Assembly: GCA_043228905.1 (NCBI GenBank)
Contig: JBHGNT010000011.1
Location: 21,762,001-21,826,000 of the forward strand
From: Azolla caroliniana
Taxonomy: Eukaryota > Polypodiophyta
Direction: 5' to 3'
DNA length: 64,000 bases
Part shown: one piece after another, positions 1-11,381 of the stretch
Position numbering within the stretch: position 1 is the stretch's first letter
Layout of the letters: each line of letters opens with the position of its first letter
Notes under the pieces: generated by a model
Told to the model about the DNA's origin: nothing
The model's database searches: none
Seen by the model: the letters and a program-made list of their open reading frames with translations, nothing else
Made by a program: the position numbers and the translations under genes

Positions 1-430
1 CATGTTTGCCAAATTCTCTTCTATGTAGGCTCGAAGGACTTCTAACTAAGTTGGTGACAAGTTGTAGATCGGTCCCATGGTGGCTCTTTTCCTGGTTGTA
101 AATCAATGGGACAATCATACGGTCAATGGTGAGGAAGAGTATTGGCTTGTACCTTATCAAACACGTCGGCATAATGACAATACTTCTCTAGGAGTTGAGC
201 TATGGATTCCTCTTAAGTGGTGTTGGAAGGTTTTACTAATACTACGAATACAAACATCGATTCCTTGCGTCCTTCCTCACGTAATTGATGTAGCAAAATG
301 GTTGAAATTCGATGAGTAGATCCTTGGGTTTGTCGATACCGCATTTCTCTTGTTCTCCAATCTACGTCTGGGCTATGTAATTTGAACCATGGTAAACCCA
401 AGACAATTGGATGCTCTAGACCATAGTACG
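1..430 (-). pseudogene. Protease-RT linker and start of reverse transcriptase, gypsy relic
   Basis: Minus-strand reading around 401-300 gives MGLPWFKLHSPDVDWRTRE, the conserved G-x-PWF...DW segment just before gypsy RT. At 60-1 the frame reads LSPT-stop-LEVLRAYIEENLAN, the typical RT start with one glutamate codon changed to TAG. The fragment is cut by the window edge. Confidence 0.7.
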
Positions 431-625
431 TAAAATTCGTGTTTGTCTAGCATAACATCTGTTTTCCTACGTTGGAAAACAAATGCGAATGTTATTCAAA
501 TATTCTTGTGTTTTTTTTTGTTTTTTCCCCATTTTTTAGGCATATTTACCTCATAATAAACAGGTAATCCAAAAGTATGGTATTTATCATTCTTTGAGGG
601 TGTTTTTCTTAAGCGAATGTTTCAA

Positions 626-1003
626 TCATTCGCGAATGCAAATGCATGTATGGTTCATACTATGCTCTGGACTACTAATTATATTAGATGATACTACACA
701 CACCAATTTATCTAGGACAATTTGAATCGGCTCTAACTCTTCTACGATATTTCCGGAAGCAATGGGGCGACCATCAATGACTATTACAGATGCTAGGCAA
801 GGAAGCTTTCTTAGGGATATCTGATGAGCTTGGGCAAAATTCCTATCCATGAAGCAAGAATTGGCTCCGGAATCTAAGAGTGCTAAGACATGTACTAGGG
901 AGGTTCTTTTAGTACTAAATGTTACTTGAGCGAAGAACACATTGCTAACTTGCTTAGAGGGAATGGAACCACTAATGGGTTGCACAGATCTAGGGTTGTC
1001 CAA
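626..1003 (-). pseudogene. Retropepsin-like aspartic protease relic of the same gypsy element
   Basis: The 125-residue stretch contains ALLDSGANSCFMD, the D-S-G-A active-site motif of Ty3/gypsy proteases. It is followed by the usual flap-side sequence and a V-I-D-G-R-P turn. It lies directly downstream of the zinc-knuckle gag in minus-strand order, as expected for gag-PR-RT. The frame closes before RT starts, so it is a fragment. Confidence 0.75.
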
Positions 1004-1029
1004 CCAAACAACTCCAATTTTGGCTGGAC

Positions 1030-2265
1030 TTAGTCGTTTAACTCTTCTTCTAACTGACTAAGGACTTCAAATTTGTTCGATAGACTTGGGCTATTAGTAC
1101 TATTAGGACTATCAGACACTCCTACTGAAATAGACTCGGGTTTAGTACAAGCTACGATTTGATTTACATGTCTTCTTGGCCTATGTGGACAGTTTATTGC
1201 AATATGCCTTGGTCCTTCGCAATAAAGACATACTTTATTTGCTCGACGTCGTTGCTTTTTTTCTTCTGACAATGGTCCACGACGACGTGTGGTGTCGATT
1301 TCCATTGGTGTTGGAGTATTTTCCGGGGATGTATTATATGATTCCCTTGAAAATGGTTTTTCTATGATCGAGGCATATGTGGGCTCTGACCTAGTCCTTG
1401 GCATTTGTAACTGGCGTTCTGAACGTCGTTCAAAAAGTTGGTTATCACATCATACCGCTCGACTGATTGCCTCTGTGAGCGTTTTTGGTTCTTCGGGGAA
1501 AGTTAGGAGATCATTCGTAGGCCGTACTCAAGCAATGCTTGATCATCCCAAGGGATATCGAAGGCAAGTAGATGGAAATCTGCAACGTAAGTGGAGGCTG
1601 GACGATCACCTTGACATAATCATCAGATTTTGTTGATTGCCGTCCTTATGCTATTAGTATCTCCAAAACATGCTTTAAACTCGCTTATAAACTCCTCAAA
1701 ATTATTTAGTAATGGAGATTTTTTTCTAACAATGGAGCGAACCATGCCAAAGCTGAGCCGCACAACAACGTGCCTACCAGACCCACTCGTGATACATCAA
1801 TGGGATATCGGGAAGGATGCATTTGAATGACTAATCGTACATGATTAAGGAATCCTCTAAACTATGATCGCGTTCCATCAAATTTCATAGGAAGGCCGAT
1901 CTTGGGCTCTTTATGAATCCCTTGACTACTTGGCCCTTGTTGTTGCAATGCCGCAATGGTTGCTTCAAGTTGTTGCATCGTAACACTAGCTTCCCATGTT
2001 GTTGTTGCGTTTGCTGCTTTTCTAAAGAGATTTGTTGAAGATCCCCCAATAGATGTTGATTTTCTTGTTCCAATGTGACAAACCTTTCTTTTAAGCATTG
2101 TAGCTCCGAGAAAACATATTGATATTCTTGAGCGCTAACAGTTACCATAGTATTGGAGGAAGGAGGGATAAGAGGATTAGTATGAAGGGAGGGAGGAGTG
2201 AGGAGATAGAGAAATTCGGTTCTAACGGTCAGGAATAGTACTGAAGACGGAGAGGGAATTAACAC
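1030..2265 (-). pseudogene. gag relic of a Ty3/gypsy element with CCHC zinc knuckle
   Basis: The 5' part (2265 to about 1885) reads as a glutamine-rich, coiled-coil-like stretch that leads into LPMKFDGTRS. After a frame change near 1862, FRGFLNHVRLVIQMHPSRYP follows, which is the typical start of the gypsy gag core. A further open stretch at 1404-1030 has the nucleic-acid-binding knuckle CLYCEGPRHIAINC (C-x2-C-x4-H-x4-C). At least two frame breaks separate these segments, so no intact capsid protein can be made. Confidence 0.75.
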
Positions 2266-2326
2266 TAGAGGTAGAGGAGGATGAGTACTATGAGTACTTT
2301 AGAGGAAAAGATAAAAAGATGATGTG

Positions 2327-2352
2327 GAGAGAGAGAGAGAGAGAGAGAGAGA
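2327..2352. repeat. (GA)n microsatellite
   Basis: This is an uninterrupted run of about thirteen GA units, immediately left of a tRNA-like segment. Confidence 0.95.
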
Positions 2353-2425
2353 CCAGTTGGTAAGGTTGCCCAATGGAGACCAGGTGGTCATGGGTTCACC
2401 CTCTACATTCCACAGTGGCATCTAG
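2353..2425 (+). other. Possible tRNA-derived SINE head
   Basis: The segment has a sequence like an RNA polymerase III A box (ccagttggtaagg) and, about 35 bases later, one like a B box (gggttcaccctc). The spacing fits a tRNA-derived SINE head. No poly(A) tail, flanking duplication or cloverleaf could be confirmed, so this is a weak call. Confidence 0.3.
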
Positions 2426-4430
2426 TGAAATAGAGATATATATGAAGTATATAATAGAGAGGTGAGGAAATTGGATTTCGAACCCAAGACACAATGCTTG
2501 TAGTGTTATTGACTTACCTAATTACGAGAGAGAAAGATACAAGAACAACTAGGAATGTTAAGACTGATGTTGAACCTAATTGGTTCTCAATAATGCCATG
2601 TGCCTCTTTCTATAGTGTGCTTTGGAGTATTCTTGGCATTTCTAGTTGGTGGAGCATATCTCCACTTTATTCTCTCTCCAAAAGAGGTGAAGACAAATGA
2701 TGAAGTGTTCAATTATGAAATAGTGTGATCAATTTACAAGTTCATATGATGATACCTTTCCATAATGATTTAGGACTTTATATGATTGGTTGTTTAGGTT
2801 GTAAACTTTTAAAGCAAACTTGTAAGGGTCTCTTGATAATGTAAGATGAATAATCCATGAACGATGATGATATATTTTCTTGTATGTCCTTAGATTTGCA
2901 AATATTTTGAATGAATAGCAATGCCTTGGGTAAGGCTTTATTGTGTCCTCTTTGTGATTTCAAGGTATCAACCTATAAACTTCATATATTTGATAGTGGG
3001 TTCTGTCCTTTAGGAGTATCATTACTCGCCTCTCTCAATGTGAGTTTGAGAGGAATTGTACTCTTACAAGAATGCATTTTTACTTTGATTTGACTTCAAT
3101 TTTATTCATATTATGCACATCAATGCATGTGAATATGGACGGAATTACAAAAGTGTGTATGTCACATAAGTTGGAAAGTTAAGCAACATGGTTTCAATAG
3201 GATCCTTTTAACATCAGTTACTATATTATATAGTTTTACTCAAATACATTAATGATATTGACTTTTACACACTCCCATATGCCAAAGTATATGCTATCAC
3301 CTTTTCATTTTAATTAATTGTTATAACTTACAAGGTTAACAATATATCCATAATGGAAAACATTTGAATATCATAAAATATGTATCTTAGTTTTTTCTAA
3401 AATTCAAATATTTGAAGTTTGTTTATAGTGAGGAATCTGGATGTCATTGGTCAATTATATTAGCTAGATGGGTGAATGAAAACACTTTACTTTAGCATCA
3501 TGAGCATTTATGTTATTCTCTAGCTTTATTGATTATGCTTTAAAAAATTGGCATTAATGATAAAGGATGAAGGAATACATAAATGATTATTTGTATGTTT
3601 GAAATATATGATGATATTCATAATTTTCCACATGGCAATTGTCCATGTATATGTCCACTATTATTACAAATAAAAACTAATGATAAGCTATGAATATTTA
3701 GAAAAAATGGTTTAAGAATGTGTAGCCACATCGACCACCCATAACGAAGGACAAGATACAAACATAAAATAAGTCATAGGTCCTTATGGGTTTGTTCCAG
3801 GTCCTAAGATAACTAGTTTTTGAACTATCCTACCCGTAAACTATTAAAATTAGCTTTGTGATCCTCAAGGGCCAAGACTATGCCTAGATAACTATTGAAT
3901 ATTTTCGACTCAGAACCACTCATGATCAATTAAAGCCTATCATTAACATTGTGTAAATTTGAACCACAACATGGTATTCATAATGTTTCCAAGGAGCAAT
4001 TGTCCATTATTGAATGTATTTTTGATTTGGGATCATTTATGAACAAAAGCCAATCATTGATTTTGTATACTAAAAAGAACTATGCTATTGGGAATTGACA
4101 ACGGTCGATCTAATGGGGCTCAAGATCAAGACATATGAACTATCTACCAATCAGGACAAGTTTAGAGTATAAACATTGAACATTATATTGCCAATTTCAA
4201 GGGGACAAATTTAAGTAAGAGTTAAACAATCTATGTAATACTCTGAAAAGAAGCGAGTTCATCATAAGTATGAGGAGAGCACATATGTTTTGACCATAAG
4301 AAAGATAAATTTCAATGGTTGCATTCAAATGCAAAATTTTAGAGAATCAATGTTAGTATATTTTTTTCTCCAACAATGGTTTATATGATGTCTAAAGTGA
4401 TGTAAATGATACATGGACACTCCAAAAATT
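2426..4430. other. AT-rich intergenic DNA, no gene seen
   Basis: I found no supported reading frame, RNA gene or clear transposon. Open stretches are short and have no family resemblance. The last five bases, aaatt, are the left target-site copy of Copia-1. Confidence 0.6.
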
Positions 4431-4728
4431 TGTTACACTTACATTGTTCCTCGAGTAGCTTTGATGTGAACCATTTTTCCCTATACATGGGCACTTTTTA
4501 CTCTAGTGCTGGCTAGAGGTTTTTTCCCCATGTTACCACATACATGAGTCACTCATATGTGGTAGTACTTAGTACTTAGGGATATATTTCAGCTCCTATT
4601 AGTTTTTGTATCATTCATCAATAGAGAGAGCTATTCCAGGCATTGTCTTCCTTGTGTGAGTGCTTCTTTGTTTGAGCTTCTTGTGTGTGCCTCTTGTGTG
4701 TTTCTCACTCTTCCTCACATACCCAACA
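4431..4728 (+). repeat. Copia-1 5' LTR
   Basis: It begins TGTTACACTT and ends ACCCAACA (TG...CA). It is repeated with only a handful of differences by the split 3' LTR (9308-9321 plus 34112-34396). At 298 bp it is short for a plant copia LTR. Confidence 0.93.
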
Positions 4729-4729
4729 G

Positions 4730-4741
4730 TGGTATCAGAGC
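4730..4741 (+). other. Copia-1 primer-binding site (initiator Met tRNA type)
   Basis: TGGTATCAGAGC starts one base after the LTR end. It is the standard complement of the initiator methionine tRNA 3' end used by plant copia elements to prime minus-strand synthesis. Confidence 0.9.
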
Positions 4742-5015
4742 CAAGTTCTTCATCCTCTCCATCTTCGGTTGTCCGCGTCGCGGCATCGCGGCGCGCACAC
4801 ACTTTTTATTGTGCAAATCAACTTCCGAATATAGAGAAGTGTATTTCAGCACTTGGAGCTCATTTTCAGCGGGTACCCTACTGTTTTACCCCCATTTCGA
4901 AGCCATTCGTGTAGTCAAAATCGTCATCCGCGTGATAGTTTGTGAGCTGCATTTTCAACACTCATTTCAGATTTTGTTGAGGTAAGATTTTGCCACTTTC
5001 TTGTTCTTTGGTAAA

Positions 5016-8000
5016 ATGGCAAACAACGGTGACTTGTTTGGCATGCTTCAAGCTGAAGATAAGCTTGATGAAACATGTTCTTGTTGCCAAACAACTATGG
5101 AACATAATGGTAGATGTAGATCGGCGCCCCGCCGGTCCTACTACTTCACAGTCTACTGTCACAGATACAGGTTCATCTTCGAGCACAATGACTTCATCTA
5201 TGCCACCCACACAAGAGCAACTTAGATGGGATGGAAAAGATGCTCAAGCTCATGCATTGATTGCACTTTCTGTGAAGCGTCATATAGTTCCACATATTTG
5301 GTGGTGCTCTATGTCCAAACAAGCATGGGACACTCTTGCTTCGTTGTATGCCATGCGTAACGAAGCACGTGTTGCATATTTGAGAAAGCAACTTGAGGAT
5401 GTATATATGGCTGAAAATGAGTCGGTAGATGTGTATGTGAGACGCATCAAAGATTTGAAAGAGCAATTGGCAAACATTGATGAAATCATTTCGAATACAT
5501 CACTTGTCTCTACGTTGTTGAAAGGATTACCCGAATCTTTTCAAAGCTTTGCTACTACTATTCGTTTGGTTGCAAAAGGGAATACCGATCTGTATGCATT
5601 TGATGAGGTTGTGTCTCTTCTTTTGCAAGGAGAACAATCTAGAGTGAATAGAAGTGGTTTGATAGAGGGAACACAAGCACTTGCTATCTCACAAAAAGGA
5701 AAAAGCAAGCATGGTTCAGCTTTTGGTTCTTCAAAACCAAAGCCTCAACCTCCCTCTTTCACTTATTCCTCTAATGATGGTGATTTGCAAAAGAAGAAGA
5801 GATGCAAATATTGTCGAAAGGTTGGCCATATGATTGAAGAGTGTAGAAAGCTTGTTAAGCGCAATGAGAAGAAGAAGGAATCCGGCATGACCATTTTTGA
5901 AAATGTTTCAAGTGCAAAGAGTGATGAGATTATTGGGCATGTGTTGTTACATATCATTATGATGCATCATTGCACTCTAAATGTATGGTTGTAAGTGAGA
6001 TTGATTCGGATTGGTTCTTTGATAGTGGTGCTTCAAAGCACATTACTTCACATTACTTCATGCAAAAGTTTCTTTGCATCCTTGAAAGATGCACCCAAAG
6101 GTGGACATGTGGTGTGTGCAAACAATGCCTCTTATCCTATCATTGGAGTAGGAGAAATTGAGCTTTCGGCTGCAAATGGAGGTGTTGTCCTCTTAAAGAA
6201 TGTATTGTATGTGCCCGGTATCAAGAAGAACTTAATTTCGGTTCCTTTGATTGCCAAAGCCGGGCTTCATGTACATTTTGTTGATGATAAGTGCATGGTT
6301 CATGATTATAGCAATGGCGATGTTATTGTGATGTCCAGTACATTATGCAATGGCTTGTACCGTTTGGATACATACAAGAGGGCCTCTCTAAATGCCTTGG
6401 CTATCCATACTTCTTCCATGGGCATGCTCGTTTTGGTCACTTGAACTTCAATAGTTTGCTTCACTTACAAAAGAAGGATATGGTTATTGGGTTGCCTACA
6501 CTTGAGTCCATTGAAAAACATGCATGTGAAGGTTGCATTCTTGGAAAAATGCATCGTGCTTCTTTTCCAAAAGATAGTCATACACACACTACAAGAAAAT
6601 TACAACTTGTTCATAGTGATGTGTGTGGTCTTGTAAAGACTCCATCTTTTGGAAAGCATCTATATTTTGTTACCTTCATTGATGATGCTACTCGTCATAC
6701 ATGGGTGTATCCTATGAAAGCAAAGAATGAAGTTTTTTCTTGCTTCAAATCATTTTTAGCTATGGTTGAAAATTTTTCCGCAAATAAGCTCTTGACTCTA
6801 CGCACGGATCGTGGTGGCTAATATATGTCACATGACTTTAATGCTTTTCTTTGTGAAAGAGGTATTTTACATCAATGTACGGTGCCATATACACCTCAAC
6901 AAAATGGTGTTGCAGAGCGCAAAAATAGAACACTCTTAGAGATGGCACAATGTATGGTTAAAGGAAAGCATCTTCCTAACAAGTTTTGGATGGAAGCGGT
7001 TATGTGTGCAAATTATGTGTTGAATCGTTGCCCTACAAAAGCATTGAGAGTCATTATGCCATATGAGGCTTGGAATGGACATAAACCTATGGTTAGTCAT
7101 ATGCGTGTGTTTGGTTGTTTGGCATATGCTCTTGTGCCATCACAACAACGTCACAAACTTGATGACAAGGCAAAGAAATGCATATTTGTTGGTTATAGTG
7201 CTGAAAATGTAAGGGATATCATTTGTATCATCCATTGACGGACACAATTATTGTGAGTCGAGATGTGGTATTTGTTGAAAATTCAGCTTTCCCTTTTCTT
7301 GAATGCAAAAAAACACCCAACAGTTAACTCACAAGATGTGTTTGATACACTCATGCCTTTGTTCCAAAGTGGTGCACTTGACCATGGACATGTAGACTAG
7401 CCAAGTGAGTTTCAAAGGGATGAAAATTTCCAACAAATAAGTGCTGAAAATGCACGAAATGTCCAGCCAAATATGGCTGAACATTTGCAACAAAATGTGA
7501 CTGAAAATGAGCATGAAATTCAGCCCACGCATGATGTACATATTGAAGATGTATTACATAATGAACGTATGGCTATTGAGAGGTCACAAACTATGCCGAG
7601 GTGGCTGAAACAAACTTTGCGAGATAGCAAATTGAGTGCACCTTTACTTGGTAAAACAAGATCAAGCTCTCGCCATGCATCAAGTAATTTTGTGGATTAT
7701 TCTATTGTTGCAATAGCATGTAATGAGGAGCCACTTACTTTTGAAGATGCATGTGATGATCCTCATTAGATGAGTGCTATGCAATCAGAAATGGATTCCA
7801 TTCATAAGAATAGTACTTGGGAGTTATGTGAATTGCCAAAAGGAAAGAATGTGATTGGTACTAAGTGGGTTTACAAGATTAAACAAAAGTCCGATGGTAA
7901 TATTGATTGCTACAAAGCTAGATTGGTTGCCAAAGGATATGCACAACAATATGGCATTGATTATGAGGAAACTTTTGCACCTACTTCACGCATGACTACC

Positions 8001-9261
8001 ATTCGTACCGTGGTCGCATTGGCTGCCCAAAGAGGTTGGAAAATGCATCAATTGGACATAAAAACAACTTTCTTAAATGGTGATTTGCAAGAAGAGGTTT
8101 ATGTGAAACAACCTCCTGGATTTGCTACGAAAGAGAAAGAGCATATGGTTTGTCGCTTGCATAAGGCCTTGTATGGTCTCAAGCAAGCTCCACGTGCATG
8201 GTATGAAAAAATCCATAAGCACTTGATTGCTCTTGGCTTCACATGTAGTCCGATTGAAAGCACACTTTATGTGTGCAAAGATGGGGTTGATCTTCTAGTG
8301 CTCGTTCTTTATGTTGATGACATACTCTTGACTGGGTCATGTGAAGCAAAACTTGATTTTCTTATGGCTGATTTGCAACATACTTTTGAAGTCACTTATC
8401 TTGGTCTTTTGAGCTACTATCTTGGCATCCAGTTTGTATCCGTTGAGGGGGGAATGGTTATGCATCAAGGAAAGTATGTTGAAAAACTACTTCAGCGTTT
8501 TTGACTTTGAGGATTACAAGCCAGTTTCTACACCTGTGGAGAAAGGATTTAGGTTCTCTGTTGAGGATTCTAGTGATGCATTTGATACTTCTCTTTATCA
8601 ACAAGCTGTGGGATGTCTTATATATGCATGCAATACAAGGCCGGATATACAATATGCAGTCTCCCAGTTGAGTCGATTCATGCATAGCCCTGGCACTAAG
8701 CATTGGCAAGTAGTGAAACGTGTGCTTAGATATCTTAGAGGCACTTTGAGCTTGGGTCTCTTTTATGGTAGAGATACTCAACCATGCTTGCATGCTTTTA
8801 TAGATAGTGATTGGGCTGGTTGTTATGATACTCGCGTGTCCACTAGTGGTAATTGCTTTTTCCTTGGAAACTCATGTATATCTTGGTTGAGTAAAAAGCA
8901 ACCTACAATGGCGACATCAAGTTGTAAAGCTGAGTACAAGGCAATTTTCACAGCTACAGTGGAGTGTATATGGCTAAGACGCCTTTTGATGGATCTTTGC
9001 ATGGAGATTGATGTTGCTACACGTATTCTCACAGATAGTCAGAGTGCATTGGCTGTTGCACGGAATCTTGTATTTCATGCATGGACCAAACATATTGAGG
9101 TGCATTATCACTATGTGAGAGAGCGCCTTCATGCAGGAGATATTGATTTGGTATATGTGCCTACACAAGATAATGTGGCAGACATATTCACCAAAGCTCT
9201 TCCACGAGAAAAGTTTGAAGCTTTTCGCAAAGCTTTAGGCTTATTGCCTTGTGGGGGCTGA
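5016..9261 (+). pseudogene. Copia-1 gag-protease-integrase-RT-RNase H polyprotein, disabled
   Basis: The likely original start is ATG 5016. A frameshift near 5110 leads into the gag body, which ends in the knuckle CKYCRKVGHMIEEC (about 5808-5850). Protease with DSGAS-like residues follows near 6020. Integrase shows HSDVC, then TFIDDAT, then a premature stop at the DRGG position (6819-6821), then PQQNGVAERKNRT. RT (7770-8504) has FLNGDLQEEVYVKQPPGF and the catalytic YVDDILL. RNase H (to 9261) has DSDWAG and TKHIEV. The order PR-INT-RT-RH is diagnostic of Ty1/copia. Stops or frame changes near 5110, 5990, 6440, 6820, 7235, 7768 and 8500 make it non-autonomous. Confidence 0.9.
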
Positions 9262-9299
9262 TCTGTCACTCCTTGTACATGTTCACATCATTCACTCCA

Positions 9300-9307
9300 G
9301 GGGGGTT
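9300..9307 (+). other. Copia-1 polypurine tract
   Basis: A run of G ending in TT lies directly before the 3' LTR start at 9308, where plus-strand DNA synthesis would begin. Confidence 0.6.
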
Positions 9308-9321
9308 TGTTACACTTACGT
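9308..9321 (+). repeat. Copia-1 3' LTR, left piece (first 14 bp)
   Basis: TGTTACACTTACGT matches the first bases of the 5' LTR with one difference (acgt instead of acat). It is cut by the E1 gypsy insertion. acgt (9318-9321) is the left copy of E1's 4-bp target duplication. Confidence 0.88.
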
Positions 9322-9970
9322 TGTCGTGAAGAAAACCGTCCCTTAGTGCAATCGGTGCATAACGCGCGTGAACCGGCTCTTCACGCGTGCGCGCCCTTCA
9401 TGTATATAATAGGGAATTAGGTACATAGGTATATCCTGGGTAGTTAGATTCGGTAGGTAGGAAGTAAATGAGGGAGACGGCTCCCTTCTTGACGCTATAA
9501 AGGAGAGGGAGACGCAGGGAGAAGGGATCGCACATTAAGGAGGACGAAGTGCTGTCGGACCGTAACCGAACGCTTCTCCTCTGTTCGTTCTCCATCGCTC
9601 TTCTCTGCAGGTTTTCGGGAGGCTCGCGCTGCTTCGAGGAACGCCCGTGTGCTTCCGGCAGCACCTCCACCCTTTTCTCCTTTCGTGCGCAGACGAACAA
9701 GCATTGACATTTGTTCGCCGGCCTGTTCGGTTGTAACCGCTCACGTGCTCTGTTGTGTATTGGTTATTCGTTAATATACAAACACTTGTGTCTCCCTGTC
9801 TCTGTGTCCATTCGCGTCTTCTGTGTTGACGGGCCGTGCCCCTGTGTTTCTTTGCTCATACGTGACAGTGCGTCTCTCTCTTTCTCTTTCCCCTTCTATC
9901 ACCTACTCTTCGGTTCAAGACCCCGGTGGTCCCGCCTCGTTTCTCCACGCACGTGCGTAGTAACGCGACA
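9322..9970 (+). repeat. E1 5' LTR
   Basis: It starts TGTCGTGAAG and ends TAACGCGACA. A TATA-type motif (tataaagg, 9496-9503) would place transcription start about 30 bases later. It matches the LTRs at 15979, 23715 and 33479. Confidence 0.92.
9496..9503 (+). promoter_or_regulatory. TATA box in the E1 LTR
   Basis: tataaagg lies in the middle of the LTR and is preserved in the sister LTRs (for example gctataaagg near 16152, 23876 and 33651). It is the likely core promoter of genomic element RNA. Confidence 0.6.
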
Positions 9971-9974
9971 TCTT

Positions 9975-9990
9975 TGGTGAACCCGACGTG
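9975..9990 (+). other. E1 primer-binding site, tRNA not identified
   Basis: TGGTGAACCCGACGTG begins four bases after the LTR. Nearly the same sequence follows the E2 5' LTR and, on the minus strand, the E3 5' LTR. Its complement would be a tRNA ending GGGTTCACCA. I do not recognise a plant tRNA with that acceptor stem. Confidence 0.55.
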
Positions 9991-10015
9991 AAACAAGGCG
10001 GCATAGGAGCAGAAG

Positions 10016-10697
10016 ATGAGGGGTTTGGATCTTGCAGAGGCCATGGCTTCGGCCGTGGACTGGATAGTGAGCGCGCGCGAGGGCACCGGCACCCTTGACA
10101 GGGCTATTGAGGCGATCGTCGGTATGATCGGCCGGTTCAGTGGAAAGGATGCCACGAGTTATTTGGCGTCCTACCGGGCGGAGATGTTGATGAGGGATAT
10201 TCCGGAAGAGAGGCGTCTTGCCGGATTTCCTCGAGTGGTGATGCCCGACATCCATGCGGAGGTGCTCGAAGTCCGAGCAGAGAGCCGGACCTGGGAGGAG
10301 TTCGAAGGACGGCTCCTGGAGAAATACGGGCTGGATGACGCGCTTCGACTTTCGAAGCGGGGCTTCATGGAGTGGGTGGAGTCCCCCAACAAAGGAAGAA
10401 ATGCGTCGGTACTCCTCCGGGAGTTTGAGGAATGCTTTGCGCGCCTTTCGGCGCTCGATCGGACCGTTCTGGACACAAGTCGTGTCCTACTGTTTGTCAA
10501 ATCGGTTGACGCACGGGATCGGGGGCAAGTGGGCTCCTTACTGGAAACCGAAGACGGGCTGACGGCCGACTGGGCCGCGGTAAAAAGAGTCTACGGCCGT
10601 TTTGACAAACGGTGGGAGTGGGCTGATACGGAGGCGACCGGGGCGGGACCTGTCGCAGTAAGGAAGCTCGAACCGATACCGCAGGCGCGAAGGGAAG
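10016..10697 (+). pseudogene. E1 gag, 5' part, cut by Copia-2
   Basis: The reading frame is alpha-helical and charged, starting near MRGLDLAEAMAS. It is almost identical to the E2 gag (16644 onward) until QARRE, where the Copia-2 LTR begins at 10698. The ATG expected just after the primer site is GTG here. The zinc knuckle and C-terminal part are missing on this side. Confidence 0.85.
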
Positions 10698-10929
10698 TGT
10701 CGGGAACTCAATGCTCCTTATGCACAACGCTCGGCAAATAAGAAAGCCCCACACAGAAAAATTACACAGGAGGTTTACGTGGAAAGCCCCACACTAGGGG
10801 AAAAACCACAGCAACCCACAGGCTGCAAACTGTCACTATGTAGGAATGTACAAAATAGTGAGTTCACGGAGGCAACGATCTCGTGCTCACGATCTTCGCC
10901 ACACGCGGCGGTTACAACAGAGGCAGCGA

Positions 10930-10961
<32 letters not shown>

Positions 10962-11371
10962 CAACGTTACGTAGTCTCTCTTCTTCTTGCACCAACAAGA
11001 AAATGACAACAACAACTTACTCCTAGTTTGCCCTAAGTCATATTTATACTAATATGACTTTTCGGCTATTTACAAATATAGCCTCGATGGACTATCAAAA
11101 AACATATTTACGAATATGTCTCTTCATCCGGTTCTCCGTAGCCGGGTACTCCTCATCCGGTCTTCACCAGGTCTGCTTCATCCAGTTCTCCGTAGCCGGG
11201 TACTCCTCATCCGGTCTTCACCGGGTCTGCATCATCCGGCTCTCCGTAGCCGGGTACTCCTCATCCGGTCTTCACCGGGTCTGCATCATCCGGCTCTCCG
11301 TAGCCTCGGCCGAGATTGTTCATCGGCACTGTTCTTCTCCCTTCCCATCCGGAGGGACCTGTCTCCCAACA
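10698..11371 (-). repeat. Copia-2 3' LTR
   Basis: On the plus strand it runs from TGTCGGGAAC to CTCCCAACA. It shares with the solo LTR at 15348 (opposite orientation) a block around gccctaagtcatattta, the pentamer-rich TCCGG stretches and a (CT)n tract. A direct repeat of about 45 bp built on 'tccggttctccgtagccggg' occurs four times between 11120 and 11305. Confidence 0.82.
10931..10958. repeat. (CT)n microsatellite in the Copia-2 LTR
   Basis: An uninterrupted CT run within the LTR of Copia-2. Confidence 0.95.
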
Positions 11372-11381
11372 AACTCCCCCT

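Larger units (their letters stand above)
1..2265 (-). mobile_element. Decayed Ty3/gypsy retrotransposon, 5' part on the minus strand
   Basis: Reading the minus strand from 2265 to 1 gives, in order, a gag-like coiled start, the gag core, a zinc knuckle, an aspartic protease and the first residues of reverse transcriptase. This is the order of a Ty3/gypsy polyprotein. All parts are broken by stops and frameshifts. The element runs off the left edge, so the rest of pol and the 3' LTR are not visible. No 5' LTR was recognised to the right of 2265. It is AT-rich and not related to the GC-rich gypsy family in the nest further right. Confidence 0.8.
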
